A stretch of 64,000 bases of DNA from Terebella lapidaria (GCA_949152475.1 OX424562.1:744001-808000); one strand, 5' to 3'. Numbered from the stretch's first letter, positions 21,831 to 33,439 are shown. Made by a program: numbers and translations. The notes: generated by a model from the letters alone, not told the origin.

Positions 21831-23558
21831 TTATTCCCACCCATATCGGGCCGGCGCACGTGGTTTCCGGCGTGGCCGCCCGTCATCCGCAGGTACTGGA
21901 GGGAGTGGGGGTACCTGCGGATTGCCGTCATCTGGCTGATAGCCACCCAGTCCATCATCTGACGGGTCAGAGAGGTCCGGGAGGCCCACCATACGGCGCA
22001 CACGCTCGTCCGGAGTCCGCGGATGCTGACCGGACGGATCCCATACGGGAGCATCATCCGGTTCCGCATCTTGAATGAGCGGATCCATGACAAGCGGGCC
22101 CTCGTACTTCAGATTATCGATATGGACAACCAGAACCCTGTCCGGATCGGAATCCCTCCGGATCCGGTAGTCCACATCTGTCACCTGTTTCAGTACCATA
22201 AACGGGCCTATCCACGGCTTAGCAAATTTGTTACCTTGCTTAAGCGGCGGATAATAGTAGCGCACCTTGTCGCCTTCCGCAAAAGCTGGCCTACCCTTAA
22301 CATGGGCGTCATAGCCTCGCTTCTGCCGGATGGCAGACTTGTCCAGGCGCGCGCGCACGAAATCATGGGCGTTCGCCAGGGCGCGGCGAATCCACTCCAC
22401 GCACTCCGGACCGCACTGGGGTACCGTGCCGGTCTCTGCCGCAGTTGGATACATAATATCCACGGGCAGATTTAGCTCCCGGCCGTACAACATCGCGTGC
22501 GGAGTAACTCCGGTCAAAGAGTGGACCGACGACCTGTACGCCATTAAGACATATGGGAGGTGGTCATCCCAATCATTTGCACGATCATTCACAAAGGCCG
22601 CCAGCATATTGAGGACCGATCGATTAAAGCGTTCGACCTGGCCATCAGACTGGGGCCTGTAGGGGGTGGTCCGCACCTTGGTACTGCCTAGCATCTGTGC
22701 TAGGTTCCGGAACAGGTTGCTCTCAAATTGCGTGCCCTGATCCGAATGTACCTGTTTAGGTACCCCATGGTACACCACCCATCTATTTACCAGCAACCGA
22801 GCTACCTCGTCCGCAGTCTGGCGGCGCAGTGGGTAGGCATCGGTATATTTGGTAAAATAGTCGGAAATCACCAGGATGTACCGGAAACCGTGCAGGGTGA
22901 CCCGGTGGGTATCCAGTATATCCAAGGCTATCCGATCAAACGGCGCGCCCGCCTTAACCGTGGTTAAGGGGTGGCGGCCAGGAGTCGGAACTCCTTTGCG
23001 AGCTTGACACCGAGGGCAGGCTGCGCACCACCGTTGCACGTCCAAGCTGCTACCAGGCCAATGAAAGCGCTGTTGTAGCCTATGGACGGTCCTCCGGATT
23101 GCCAAGTGACCGGTCACCCGGAGGTCATGCAACTGGTGGAGTACTTCTTTCCGCAGCTCCGCCGGAAGCACCAACTGCCATATTGGAGGCAGTGGAGTCG
23201 GTGGCTCATAGCGCCGGTACAAGAGGCCATCCCTCAAGGAGAGTCTTTCCCACTGGGATACTAGAGACAAAGTCTCCTCCCTGTAGGTCTTCCGCTCATC
23301 CTTAGAGGGCTTCTGGCCGGCCTCAAGGGCTGTTATTACCGGTGCCAGAGCACTGTCAGCTCTCTGCGTCGCAGCTATCTGCGCCGGAGAGTAGCCACCC
23401 AAGTAATTAGGCTCCTCATCCGTCGCGTCCGGCTGCGCCGCAGCGGCCATCACCACAGGGGGCAAGGACCGCTCATATTCAGACTCTAAAGAGGACGAGA
23501 GTACCCACGAGGAGTACACCGCCGGAATCGAGCAGGACTCGCTGGAGCTGAGCCGCAC
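21831..23558 (-). pseudogene. Gypsy integrase (family C)
   Basis: One open frame of 575 codons covering integrase. In order: an acidic N-terminal segment from the RNase H-integrase junction, the zinc-binding module (HDLRVTGH ... CAACPRCQ) around residues 170-215, the catalytic core with Asp in IALDILDTH, Asp in VHSDQGTQFES and Glu in GQVERFNRSV, then MLYGRELNLPVD, a GPY/F-type module (KPWIGPFMVLKQV) and a Pro/Asp-rich tail ending RYGWE. All DDE and HHCC residues are present, so the protein itself looks intact. It lacks an obvious own start, being part of a polyprotein now out of frame upstream. It inserts the element's DNA copy. Confidence 0.92.
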
Positions 23559-23660
23559 CTCCGCTTCATATGCGGGACGCCCTCGCCGATAGCGGCGGGT
23601 CCGCGCGCGGAGATGAGCCCTAGACGCTCCGGCTGCCGTGTTGTTAGAGGGGGCGGCAGC

Positions 23661-24307
23661 CTACGGTCTCCCCGGAACGTCCAATTCCGAGTCTGAGGAC
23701 GAATCCGCGGCTTGCTGGAATGGAGCCATCCCTGCACAGCCAGGATTCTTGCACTTATGACAACGGGACAGGCCGTCCGCGTTGCCGTGCAATTTACCAG
23801 CGCGGTGTTCTATCTGCATGTCATACTCCTGGAGTTTGACGAGCCACCGCGCCACCAAGCCATCGGCCTCACTATACATCTCAGCGAACTGTGATCAGTC
23901 CGCAAGCGGAAATGGCGTCCCAACAAGTAATGCCGGAACCGCTTGGTCATCGTAACCACCGCGAGCAACTCGCGATGAGTGGTACAGTAGTTCATTTGAG
24001 AGCGGCTCAAGGCCACACTCGCATAAGCTAATACCCGCTCTTGCCCATCCACGATCTGCGAGAGGACACCGCCGAGTGCAAAGTTACTCGCGTCAGTGTC
24101 CAGGATGAACTCGCAGTCCGGACGAGGGTGCCGCAGCACCGGGGCCGCTACCAAGGCCTGCCGGAGTCCCGAGAAGGCGTCAGCCTGCTCGACGGACCAA
24201 ACAAAATCGGCGCCCTTTTCCGTGAGGATGGTGAGGGGACGCGCGATCTCCGCAAAGCCGCGAATAAACCTGCGGTGGTAGCTCGCGAAGCCCAAGAAGG
24301 ACCTCAC
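23661..24307 (-). pseudogene. Gypsy RNase H (family C)
   Basis: Starts with the RT-RNase H connection RSFLGFASYHRRFIRGFAEI and contains DTDASNFALGGVLSQ (first catalytic Asp), HRELLAVV (Glu) and LRTDHSSL (Asp). A frameshift near 23870 moves the continuation (SEADGLVARWLVKLQEYDM, HRAGKLHGNADGLSR with the last Asp) into another frame. A Cys/His-bearing stretch (CHKCKNPGC) follows. It degrades the RNA template during reverse transcription. Confidence 0.9.
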
Positions 24308-24317
24308 GTCCGCTACG

Positions 24318-26113
24318 TTACATGGCGGAGGCCATTTCTGTTTGCGGGATCACCTTTGCGGGGTATGGTCTCACTCCGGTGCCCGTTACCATGAAGCCCA
24401 AGTACAGGATTTCCTGCGCGAATAGTTCGCACTTACTTGGCTTCAATTTAAGCCCTGCTCCGCGGATGCGATGGAGCACCATCTGGAGGTTGGTGAGGGT
24501 TTCCTCGAACGACCGGCCATACACGACGACATCGTCGATGTAGACCATACATCGCTTCCAGAGGAACCCTTTAAGTACCATCTCCATAAGGCGCTCGAAC
24601 GTCGCTGGTGCGTTACAGAGCCCGAATGGCATTACCTTGAATTGGTAGAGCCCGTTCTTGGTAACGAAGGCAGTCTTCGCCCGATCACTCTCCACCATCT
24701 CCACCTGCCAATACCCGGAGGCCAGATCCAAAGCACAGAAATAGTGCGACCCGGCCAGGGCATCGAAGGTATCTTCAATGTGCGGGAGAGGATATGAGTC
24801 CGCGTGGCATCGTTGAGTTTCCGATAGTCCACGCAGAACCTCCACGAGCCGTCCTTCTTCTTCACCATAACCACAGGACTGGCCCAAGGGCTGTCACTGG
24901 GTTCGATGATGTCCAAGTCGAGCATCTTTTGCACCTCCTGGTCTCTGACCTCTTGGTGCACTATCGCTGCCCGACGAAGACGCTGCTTGAGAGGACGCTC
25001 GTCCACGAGGTCGATGCGGTGTTTGGCGACGTCAGTCTTGCCAACCGCACCATCTGGACCCATGAACACATCCGCATACTGCCGCAGCAGTTTGCGGAGC
25101 GCTTGGCGCTGCTCTTCATTCAACCGGTCCTTCTGAACCCGAGATTCCAAATGGTCCGGCAGGGTGAACGCGTCATCTCCGGCGGCCGCCGCCGCGCACG
25201 CAGCGCGGCAGACAGCATCGTCGGGGAGGACACGACTCGAGGACGTGGGAGTAGCAGTAGCTGCTATGCATCCGCGCCGCAGTACAATCGGAGCATCCGT
25301 AGGATTCACCACAAGGATGGGCATCGCGCGGGGGTTGGACATGACCAGGGCGTCACCCAGCACGAGTCCAGTTCCTTCGGCGAAACTGCTCACGGGTTGC
25401 ACTATACACGGTCGACCATCGAGGGGCATGCGGGGACGACGCGGCCTCGCCTCAATGATCATCTCACTCATTGGCGGCACTACTACAGTGCGCGCCGCCC
25501 GCATTTGAAATGAATGCATCGGGCCCGAGCAGAAGAGAAAGTGTATGTCCTCTCCCATCCGGAATTCGCCAGCACTAAAGTTGGCGGTCACCCGGTGGAC
25601 CCGTAGAAAATTCATTCCAATAATCCCGGCCGCTCCGATATCCGCAACGATTGCCTCTGTCAGATACACCTTGTCCCCAAGGGTAATAGGCAGATCGATG
25701 ATGCCGTGGATACGGATGCGGTTGTCTCCCGCTCCGTAGAGCTTGTACGGTCCGGGATCCCGCAACTCAAGGTTGCGGAGCACGGGCTCCTTCCTGAACG
25801 TTCCTGCGGCAACGAGGGTCACCTCCGAACCAGAGTCCACGAGGAACCGGACCGGCTCCCGTCCGAAGGAAAGGGGCCGGTACCAGCAGGGGTCCCTCAC
25901 CAGCGCGCAGGTAGGGCGATACCGTTCGCATGCGCTGGGCTCATCTACGGAGTCCTCGCCATCCGCCTCAGCCGCGGAGGAGCCAGACTGATCCCCAAGG
26001 ACTACTTCCGGAGAAGTCATATCAACTTGTGGTTCGTCCTGCCCATCAGCGGGTGGGGCGGCATCTGATGCCACGGAACAACTATCCCCGGACGTAGAGT
26101 TGGTCGCCACCAC
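24318..26113 (-). pseudogene. Gypsy protease and reverse transcriptase (family C)
   Basis: The frame from 26113 carries the retropepsin active site FLVDSGSEVTLV (about residue 95) and IIGMNFLRVH, then a linker and RT fingers (LDLDIIEPSDSPWASPVVMV, KKKDGSWRFCVDYRKLNDA). A frameshift near 24802-24815 moves the rest of RT to another frame (24887-24318): ALDLASGYWQVEM, QFKVMPFGLCNAPATFERLM, YIDDVVVYGRSFEE. The catalytic YIDD is intact. Upstream the 137-bp duplication separates gag from protease. The enzymes would process gag-pol and copy the RNA, but the frameshift disables them in this copy. Confidence 0.92.
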
Positions 26114-26305
26114 GTCCGGATCTAGCTTCCCTGCCGCGGGTTCCGACCTTGCTGTCCCGGAGGACCAGGTTCGTCCTGCCCATCAGCGGGTGGGGCGGCA
26201 TCTGATGCCACGGAACAACTATCCCCGGACGTAGTGTTGGTCGCCACCACGTCCGGATCTAGTTTCCCTGCCGCGGGTTCCGACCTTGCTGTCCCGGAGG
26301 ACCAG
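26032..26305. repeat. 137-bp tandem duplication inside gypsy C gag-protease junction
   Basis: GTTCGTCCTGCCCATCAGCG starts at 26032 and again at 26169; the two copies differ at only a few positions (for example AGAGTTGG/AGTGTTGG). 137 is not a multiple of three, so it shifts the frame between the gag knuckle and protease. Confidence 0.95.
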
Positions 26306-28383
26306 ACCGGAAGGAATTCCTCCGTTGCGGGCCAGGGAGGGCTCCCTGGTATCCGCGCGACCGCAGGCGTTCCAGCAACTCCGGACACTTCAGCCAAAAG
26401 TGTCCCTGCTTTCCGCAGAAGTAACAGGGACGGTTCTGGGCTGGTCCGGAGGTGAACGTGCAACATTCTGCGGGTCCCGGAGCTTCGATCCCGGTGCAGT
26501 GCGCAATCATCTGCATGGCGCCGAAATCGTATTCCTCCATGTCGCACTCGTCCGAGGACGAGCACGGCGCGGCGACTGGTGCCGCATGTGCGGGCGTCCC
26601 TGTGGAGGGTGCCGGCGCACTAACCCACTGCGGGGTAGCTTCCCTGGCGGGTTCCCGGACGACCGGGTCCTGCCACGGGGTTACGTGCGACGCTTTGGCC
26701 GGAGGAGGGTTCGCCGCCTGCACGGGAACAGCCGAGGCCGGAGCTGGGGCCGGAGGCAACTGTCTAGGGCAGACAGCTACCTCGAGCGCAAGCGTGGAAT
26801 CTATCGCCTCCTCCATCGATCGCTTTTCATGGGTGGCCAGCCCATATGCTAAGTGGTAAGGCTGGCCATCGATGAACTGATCGATCAGCATCGTCTCAAA
26901 CCGTCTGGAGTCCATGTCCGGATAAGCTCTCCGGCCGAGTATGCGCAGGTTAAACGCATAGTCTGTCACGGACTCAGTCGGTTGGCGGGTACGCGCCTTG
27001 AAATCTCGTTCAGACTGCCGCCGATTGGTCGTCGGCGTGAGCAGCAGGCGAAGTTGACGGGCAACCTTGCCGAAGGTCACTGTTCCTACCGGCAGACACG
27101 GCATCACGCGGAGAGCTTTTCCTTCCAAGGTCCCCGCGAGGACATGTCCAGCTTCATGCTGGGACCATCCTTCGTACACGGCGGTATGCCACACTTGGAG
27201 TAAGTAGTCCTCCAAGTCGGCGTTATCCCCGTTGAACCGTTTCCGCCACGAAGAGTGGTCGGGCCTGTCATCGCGTCTGCCGGAGCAAACATCGACGCCG
27301 CGGACATGGGAGCAGGAAAGCTCACGTTTGCCGCCGGGGTCATTCCCGCTGAAAACCCACCCTGGCTAGGTGCGGGCGGGGCTCCCATCGAACCTACTGG
27401 GTAGGCTCCAGATGGGGCGGCAAAGCTTGGGGCCGAAGCCGCCTGTTGCCACTGCCCGTCCGACACACTGTACGCACCAGGGTAAGTAGACCACGCGGCT
27501 TGCGCTCCAACCGTCGGAACGGTCGACGCGGTCGCCAACACGGTGCCTCCGAGTCGCGGAGCAGGCGCAGGTCCCATTGCGGGGGCCACTGGCGTCTGCG
27601 GACTCGGCAGGACTTGGGGAGGGGCCACGGGCCCAGTCATCCCTGGACTAAATGCGGCCGACGGCTCGACGCTCGGAGGCGGCTGATTCCGCTTGAACTG
27701 TACAAGCGCCTCGGATATCAGCCACCTCTCCCTCTCCGTCAAAGGCCCCGAGTTGCCTTGTGACAGCGGAGAGGGGGAATGGTTCCGCCGGTCTGATCGT
27801 CCCTGGTGGGGCGACTGGGCGCGGTCATAGCGCCCTAGAGGAGCCAGCTCACTAAGAGTGTTAGTGAGCTGGTCCATTCCGCCTGACGCGGACCGCCTGG
27901 AGTCCCCGCCGGGAGCCCTCGTAAGAGCTCCTCCGGCCGGAGGTGGCATCCAGTACCGCTGGTCCGCTTGCCCGGAGGTACTCGCGCCGGCGTCCACTCG
28001 ATCCCGGACATCCGGAGATGTCCCCTGAAGAGCGTCGCCTGCCACGACTGCCGCCCGGACTTAGGCGGGTGTGGGGTAGCGCCGTTGCCAGCTCCATCTA
28101 CCGCGCCTGACGGATCAGGGCCAGGCCCTGATCGCAACCTCTGTTGCGGCCCCTCGGGGTGCGACTCGTCGTCCGGAGACGGAGCCAGGGACGCCGGAGT
28201 CGACTCTGTAGACGGGGTTTTGTCCACAGAGGTCTCCGCACGTACCTTACTACCGCCGGAGTCATCCGAAGATTTCTCATGGCGGTCGTCGCTCGACCGG
28301 GCGCGGTCCGCGACGTTTCCACCCGTTTCCACCCCCTTGGGTTCATTCACTTTGTCCTTATCTTTGTCTCGTTCCTTAGTCAT
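26259..28383 (-). pseudogene. Gypsy gag (family C)
   Basis: Starts at ATG 28383 (MTKERDKDKDKVNEPKG), ~95 nt after the primer site. The first frame (Lys/Asp-rich, then Ser/Pro-rich) shifts near 28045 to one with SGQADQRYWMPPP and TERERWLISEALVQFK. Near 27270 about 100 bp is missing compared with the plus-strand copy (58490-58600), shifting again. The last frame (27215-26259) holds the capsid-like part (LEDYLLQVW, ESVTDYAFNLRILGRRAYP, LIDQFIDGQPYH) and a CCHC zinc knuckle CYFCGKQGHFWLKC. It would form the particle and bind RNA; disrupted here. Confidence 0.9.
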
Positions 28384-28478
28384 CTTTCCTGAGACGTCCT
28401 TGAGGAGCGGGCGATCCCCAGGGACGAAGGAGGCTACAACACTGTGACGGTAGGCTGCGATGGAACACTGTCGGACTG

Positions 28479-28496
28479 ATCCTGGTCACGGCACCA
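28479..28496 (-). promoter_or_regulatory. Gypsy C primer-binding site (tRNA-His type)
   Basis: Minus strand reads TGGTGCCGTGACCAGGAT, one base from the 5' LTR. It is complementary to a tRNA 3' end ATCCTGGTCACGGCACCA, which matches insect-type tRNA-His as I remember it. Confidence 0.8.
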
Positions 28497-28497
28497 A

Positions 28498-29233
28498 TGT
28501 AAAGTTATTGACTATCGTCCGCTCTTCGGGATCCTCGAGGATAGTCCTCTCACCGCGAGTCCTTGCGGACGCGCATCCGCTATTCCGGATCCTTGCGGCG
28601 GCGCCGCTCACTGGAGGTCACTGCGGACACGGTAACCACTCTATCATTAACGGTAACAAGGTAACAGCCCACCCGACACTCCCAGGCCTACGGACACCGT
28701 TCAGAAACTGGTTCATCACCACGGTGTTAGCTGCAGGGGCCTGGCGAGCCGCGGTCTGCCTCGGGGACGGAACCCCGTACAGTCCGACATGCTGGCCAGA
28801 GCCTATGTCACACCGTCCCGGGAAGGGAGAGAACTGGCGATCCACAGGGCTTGCGCCCCCGAGTCAGCAACTTGTCTCTCCCAGCCCGGGCCTCCCCATG
28901 GAAATCGTCCCCAGGGCTCTAAGAGCCCACTACTCGCGACCAGGGAACACAAAGCTCATGGTGAGCCTTGCGTGTGTCCTAGTCACTCTCTCTCGGACAA
29001 TCTCCTCGATCGAGTAGCTTCCAGTGTATATATAATACACCACAAGCTGTAGGATCCACGCGAGGTATAATCAAACCATTGTTATAGTTTACTGGAGCGT
29101 AAATTACAATGCGTTGCCGTGGCAACACACGCTCGAACGGAGCGTGTCAAAACAAGGCCAAGAACGAAAAGGCCACATAAATGGCATGTATGTTTACAAT
29201 CACCTGCCGAGTGCTTAGGGCAAAATCGCCACA
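28498..29233 (-). repeat. Gypsy C 5' LTR
   Basis: 736 bp, pairs with 19540-20274. On the minus strand TATATATA (plus 29027-29034) is a plausible TATA box. Followed on the right by ATAA, the target duplication. Confidence 0.93.
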
Positions 29234-30337
29234 ATAATATTTCAAACACAATTCACTGTATCAAATAATTGTAGCTCATTTTTCATATACGTTAATCAAG
29301 ATTAGGTCCACATGTATAGACATATCTCTGGCGCATTATCTCTGTGTTTCATGACTGATGTAATGATGACCAGAGCCCTGCTGTGTGGACTCCTGCTGCC
29401 TCCAGATGTACTTCCTGGACCAGCAATGTACACAGGCACAACGACGACCGACAGACGATACCCAGAGGATGACATCACTTCTCAGCATGGCGCCTTATCA
29501 CCCAGAATCCAGGATACGCCCGCTTTTGTTACAAGCTGCTCGTTAACACACGAGTAGAACCAACCAGGCCGACCACCTGCTTCTCATGGACAAGCAAGTG
29601 AACTACATGTGGAGACCCTAATTAAATACATGTACAATCCAGATATACCTAGTGATTGTGATCATTAATTGCACAACGGGGTTCATCTCCATGTACTGGG
29701 ACGTCATTAATGTATTTGAATTTGCTATTCATTCCTATTGGCTCGAGTGCATGAGCTATTTTATCTTATGTTGTTAGTATACTGAATGTGGGCCTTGTGG
29801 GGGTTCGATGTCTGTACGGTGACCAATGATTGGTGGTTCAATATCGCCTAGCACCGCCCTGTCAGGGCCGCCAGGGTTCTACGATTTGAATCACCCTGAG
29901 GCTGTCTATGGTCGCTCCTCCCCTAACTTGTGATCGAGTAAGCATTGCGTGCATCAAGTATCGATGCTGATTTGTTGACAGATATACTTTTATATAACTT
30001 TATAATTATGTACGCATGCACATGTTTCAATCTGGTTAAATCTGAAAACATTCTATCCGAAATAATAACTATGCAGGCTGAAAGTCACTGAACATTGAAC
30101 AACATTAAATAATTACACACGATTGAAAGTCCGCAAAACTGATCGTAATCGGACCAGTGAAAAAACGATCGATCATTAGATCAGGCTCTCGTGCGCACGT
30201 TTGTTTTGATATAATGATCGAGCGCTCGAATTTCCAAGCGCTCGACTTCACACTAATACATGTAGAATATATTGGTTTGATTGAGATCGATATAACACGA
30301 TATATATATTCGACAACCCATACAAATGTTGGACCAT
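29234..30337. other. No recognised gene
   Basis: Right flank of gypsy C within the composite. A 81-codon plus frame (29312-29557) and others match no family. GC-richer segment at 29800-29930 unassigned. Confidence 0.4.
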
Positions 30338-30907
30338 TATCACTGTCCGGAATCCGTTTCGGCAGAGGATATTGGGAAACGATATTTTTCGGTTGGGAAA
30401 CGATATGTTCGATTGGGAAACGCCAAGCTGCAAGGGTGTATGTGTTGTTTTCCTCAATAAAGTATAAAAAATAGGTGTAATCGTTAATCAGAAGAGAGAC
30501 AAACATGCGCTGATGCTGTATATGGCCTCCAGTGTCGACCAAACCTGCTATACTTGATGTAATATCATTTTTGTGACATGAAATGCGATGAAAATCACAC
30601 CGAAAATCAACAAATGAACACTGATGATTAAATATGTGTCTGATGGACACAAAAAGTAACACGAGTCAAGAGAAAGGTGTATTACATGATCCCCACCGAA
30701 AAGAAACATTTTACATCGTCTCATTAATAAATGTTTGCTGATTTTCTGAACCATTGATGTTTCGGTGGGTAAACGATACTGTTCCGATTGGACAACAGTT
30801 CTGAGATAGATGTTTCGATTAGTAAACGATATTTTATTGGAAATTTATGGCCCGTTAAGGCTCGTTTTTGGCTATTATTCATTCATACTTATTATTTCTT
30901 CCAACAG

Positions 30908-31066
30908 ATGGCGTCTCGTGGCTTCAACGCCAGGTGTTATAACTGTCATTCCAAGTTTGAGGACTCTAACCACATTGTGAAGCACTCATTTGACAAACAC
31001 CAAGAAAAAAAGCTTATCAACACTGAGACCCGCTGTGGACGAGGAAACAGGGAAAAATTAGCTTAG
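30908..31066 (+). pseudogene. Captured exon encoding one C2H2 zinc finger
   Basis: A splice-acceptor-like tract (TTATTTCTTCCAACAG) ends at 30907, directly before ATG of MASRGFNARCYNC. The 52-codon frame encodes a textbook finger: C-x2-C-x3-F-x5-I-x2-H-x4-H (CYNCHSKFEDSNHIVKH then SFDKH), followed by a Lys/Glu-rich stretch, and stops at 31066 just before repeat sequence (TTACCGGAGAAC). The surroundings are repeats, so it looks like a host exon carried in the element. Without downstream exons its product and function are unknown; it could be a chance remnant. Confidence 0.55.
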
Positions 31067-31139
31067 AAATATTACCGGAGAACTGTACAATGTTAAGGCC
31101 TCAAAGTATGCAATGGTAATTTTTCAACAATGTCTGCCC

Positions 31140-32460
31140 AAAGGGGACATTATTTTCTATATGCTTACAATTGATTCTTAAGTTGGAAAGTCGATAATGA
31201 GCGAGATATTAGCCATTTCGTGCTCTGACCTTGAAAATAAAGTCGAAGGTCAACTTCAAGCTTATGAGAATATTCGGCATATGTCATTTCCTATATGTCC
31301 ACAATTGATTCCTAAGCTGTAAAGTTGATAATAAGCGAGATATTAGCCACTTTGTTGTCTGACCTTGAGATAAGATCAAAGGTCACGAAAACTCCACAAT
31401 TGATTCCTCAGCTGTAAAGTCGATAATAAGCGATATATTGGCCATTTTGTGCTCTGACCTTGAAAATGAGATCAAGGCCAAATTCAAGGTCATCTAGAAA
31501 TTTGACGTATAACATTTCGTATATGTCGACAATTGATTCCCAAGCTATAAAGTCGATAAGGAGCGAGATATTAGCCATTTTGTCCTGTGACCTTGAAAAT
31601 TAGGTCGAATGTGAAATTCAAGGTTATGAGAATATTCATTTATATTATTTCCTTTATGTCCACAATTGATTCCTAATCTCTAATCTCAATATTAAGTGAG
31701 ATATTAGCAATAAAATGTTCCATTATAAAGCACAAGAGAATTTAACATGGGAAAGTCCCATTTGGGCCAAGTTTGGGCCAAAATGGCCCACTTTGAGCGA
31801 TTCAAGGGCAAAGAAACTCAGACATGTCGCAAAGGTACATAAGGCTGATCTTTTCAAACGATAATCTGAAACCGTTTGAACAGTTTTTGAAAAAATGGCC
31901 GCCAAAGACCAAAATTGACAATTGTTTTGACAAAAAAGGGCGCTTTGACCTTTCGAGATCATTGAAGGTCAATTTTAAGATCACCACCAAAACCACAATA
32001 TATGATTTCCTATTTGAATGTGCCAATATGTAAGCTCCATCTTTAAGTGTTCTAGGAGTTTACTCCATATATCTCCCATTGTGAAGGAAAAATTGCGTGA
32101 AATCCAAAAAAGTTTTCAAAGGGGGAATTTTTTTTGGTTGGATACCATAGTGACTTGATTTGGGACGAAAAAGTTGTTTTTTTTCACCAACCTGTCGAAA
32201 ATTCAAAATGGCCGCCACATGCAGACCGGCGATTCAAGGGCAACAAAACTTATACACTTCAAAAAGGTACATAAGAGGAATCTTTTTAAACAAAAATCTG
32301 AAAACTGATCGGACAGTTTTTGAGAACACAGCTAAAAACTGAATTTTGGGCCTTTTGAGGCTAAATATCGGGCCTATCGATCGTCAAGGCACTCCATCTT
32401 AATACACATTGTCAAGGACCCAAATTTGCATGTTTTGAAGCAAAAATCTCGAAACTTTTT
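31140..32460 (-). repeat. Reverse-strand copy of ~1.7 kb repeat with decayed 134-bp units
   Basis: AATTGATTC..AAGCTGTAAAG (complement of the satellite phrase) recurs at ~31170, 31304, 31399, 31531 and 31665. Then CATGGGAAAGTCCCATTTGG (31746) is the complement of 1165-1190, and AAAATGGCCGCCACATGC (32205) matches the GGCGGCCATTTT modules. Diverged from 1-2932, noncoding. Confidence 0.85.
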
Positions 32461-33185
32461 CTGATATGTCGAGCCGGGCACATGATTCACCTTATTTCAC
32501 ACCCAAAATGTTGTGCATACAGTCATATAATTAATAATTCACTCGAGGTGACCTTTCACTAAAGACCACACAGTATTGCTTGTGTATAACAGTTGATCTC
32601 GTATTTCATATGTACAAAACTTTCCGTTTCCCAATCGAAACAGTATGGATTACCAACCGGCGCCTTCTCTATACGTATCGTTTACCCACCGAAACATCAA
32701 CAGTTCAGAAAATAAGCGAACATGTATTAATGAGACGATGTAAAATGTTTATTTTCGTTGGGGATCATGTAATATACCTTTCTCTTGACTCGTTTTACTT
32801 TTTGTGTGCTTCAGACACATATTTAAATATCAGTATTCATTTGTTCAAAACGGTGTGATTTTCATCGCATTTCATGTCACAAAAATGATATTACATCAAG
32901 CATAGCAGGTTTGGTCGACACTGGAGGCTTTATACAACATCAGCGCATGTTTGTCTCTCTTCTGATTAACGATTACACCTATTTTTTATACTTTATTGAG
33001 GAAAACAACACATACCCCCTTGCAGCTTGGCGTTTCCCAATCGAACATATCGTTTCCCAACCGAAAAATATCGTTTCCCAATATCCTTTGTCGAAACGGA
33101 TTCCGGACAGTGATTATGGGTATTTATTGTAATAAAATCAGAAGGAAATTTGGGCAACCAGTTTTATTGACAACCTCAAATAACC

Positions 33186-33306
33186 GGGTACGTTTTGAAC
33201 AATCAAACTGGGTACGTTTCAGTACAAATGGTTACGTTTTGGTTTGGGTACGTTTTGGTTGGGTACGTTTCGGTTGGGTACGTTTTGACATGGGTACGTT
33301 TTGACC
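33186..33306. repeat. Right TGGGTACGTTTT array
   Basis: GGGTACGTTT-type copies at 33186, 33210, 33230 (variant), 33246, 33261, 33276 and 33292; spacing tightens to 15-16 bp. Complement of the left array at 18511-18600. Confidence 0.88.
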
Positions 33307-33338
33307 TGTTACCCTCATGTACTTCTCAAATATCTATT

Positions 33339-33436
33339 CCATGGGGTTCGATTCGGAATTCTAAATTATTTTCATAGGTTGTTGGGCAGTTGTATACTAA
33401 TTCCATCAGATGTACAGTAGAAACAACTACATGTGT
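33339..33436. repeat. Dispersed terminal module (pair of 7047-7160)
   Basis: Ends ACAGTAGAAACAACTACAT immediately beside BEL RNase H sequence, so it is the outer edge of the inserted composite. Confidence 0.75.
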
Positions 33437-33439
33437 CCA

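Larger units (their letters stand above)
19540..29233 (-). mobile_element. Full-length Ty3/gypsy element, family C
   Basis: Minus-strand element of ~9.7 kb: 5' LTR 28498-29233, tRNA-His-type primer site, gag, protease, RT, RNase H, integrase, a ~1.55 kb 3' region, and 3' LTR 19540-20274. LTRs are ~735 bp, TGTAAAGTTATT...CGCCACA, about 98% identical by eye, flanked by ATAA. Several frameshifts and a 137-bp duplication break the coding region, so it is no longer active, but the LTR similarity suggests a fairly recent insertion. Confidence 0.93.
30338..33118. mobile_element. Inverted-repeat element FB3 with zinc-finger exon cargo
   Basis: Arms 30338-30815 and 32610-33118 are inverted copies: CACTGTCCGGAATCCGTTTC at the left edge is matched by GAAACGGATTCCGGACAGTG at the right edge, and the match continues ~480-500 bp with modest divergence. 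The outer part of the left arm repeats TTGGGAAACG at 30372, 30393 and 30413 (~21-bp spacing), and the inner edge has variant copies (GTAAACGATA). The centre holds a C2H2 exon (30908-31066) and a reverse-strand copy of the ~1.7 kb repeat with decayed 134-bp units. No transposase seen, so probably non-autonomous. Confidence 0.85.
18448..33439. mobile_element. Composite insertion FB2 inside BEL, with AAACGTACCCA arrays at both ends
   Basis: Separates the two halves of BEL RNase H. Near its left edge (18511-18600) and right edge (33186-33306) lie inverted arrays of the same motif: AAAACGTACCCA on the left and TGGGTACGTTTT on the right, 4-7 copies each. The extreme right edge is the terminal module shared with 7047-7160. 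Inside are a LINE fragment, a full-length gypsy (19540-29233) and the inverted-repeat element 30338-33118. The exact left boundary is uncertain by ~20 bp. Confidence 0.7.
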
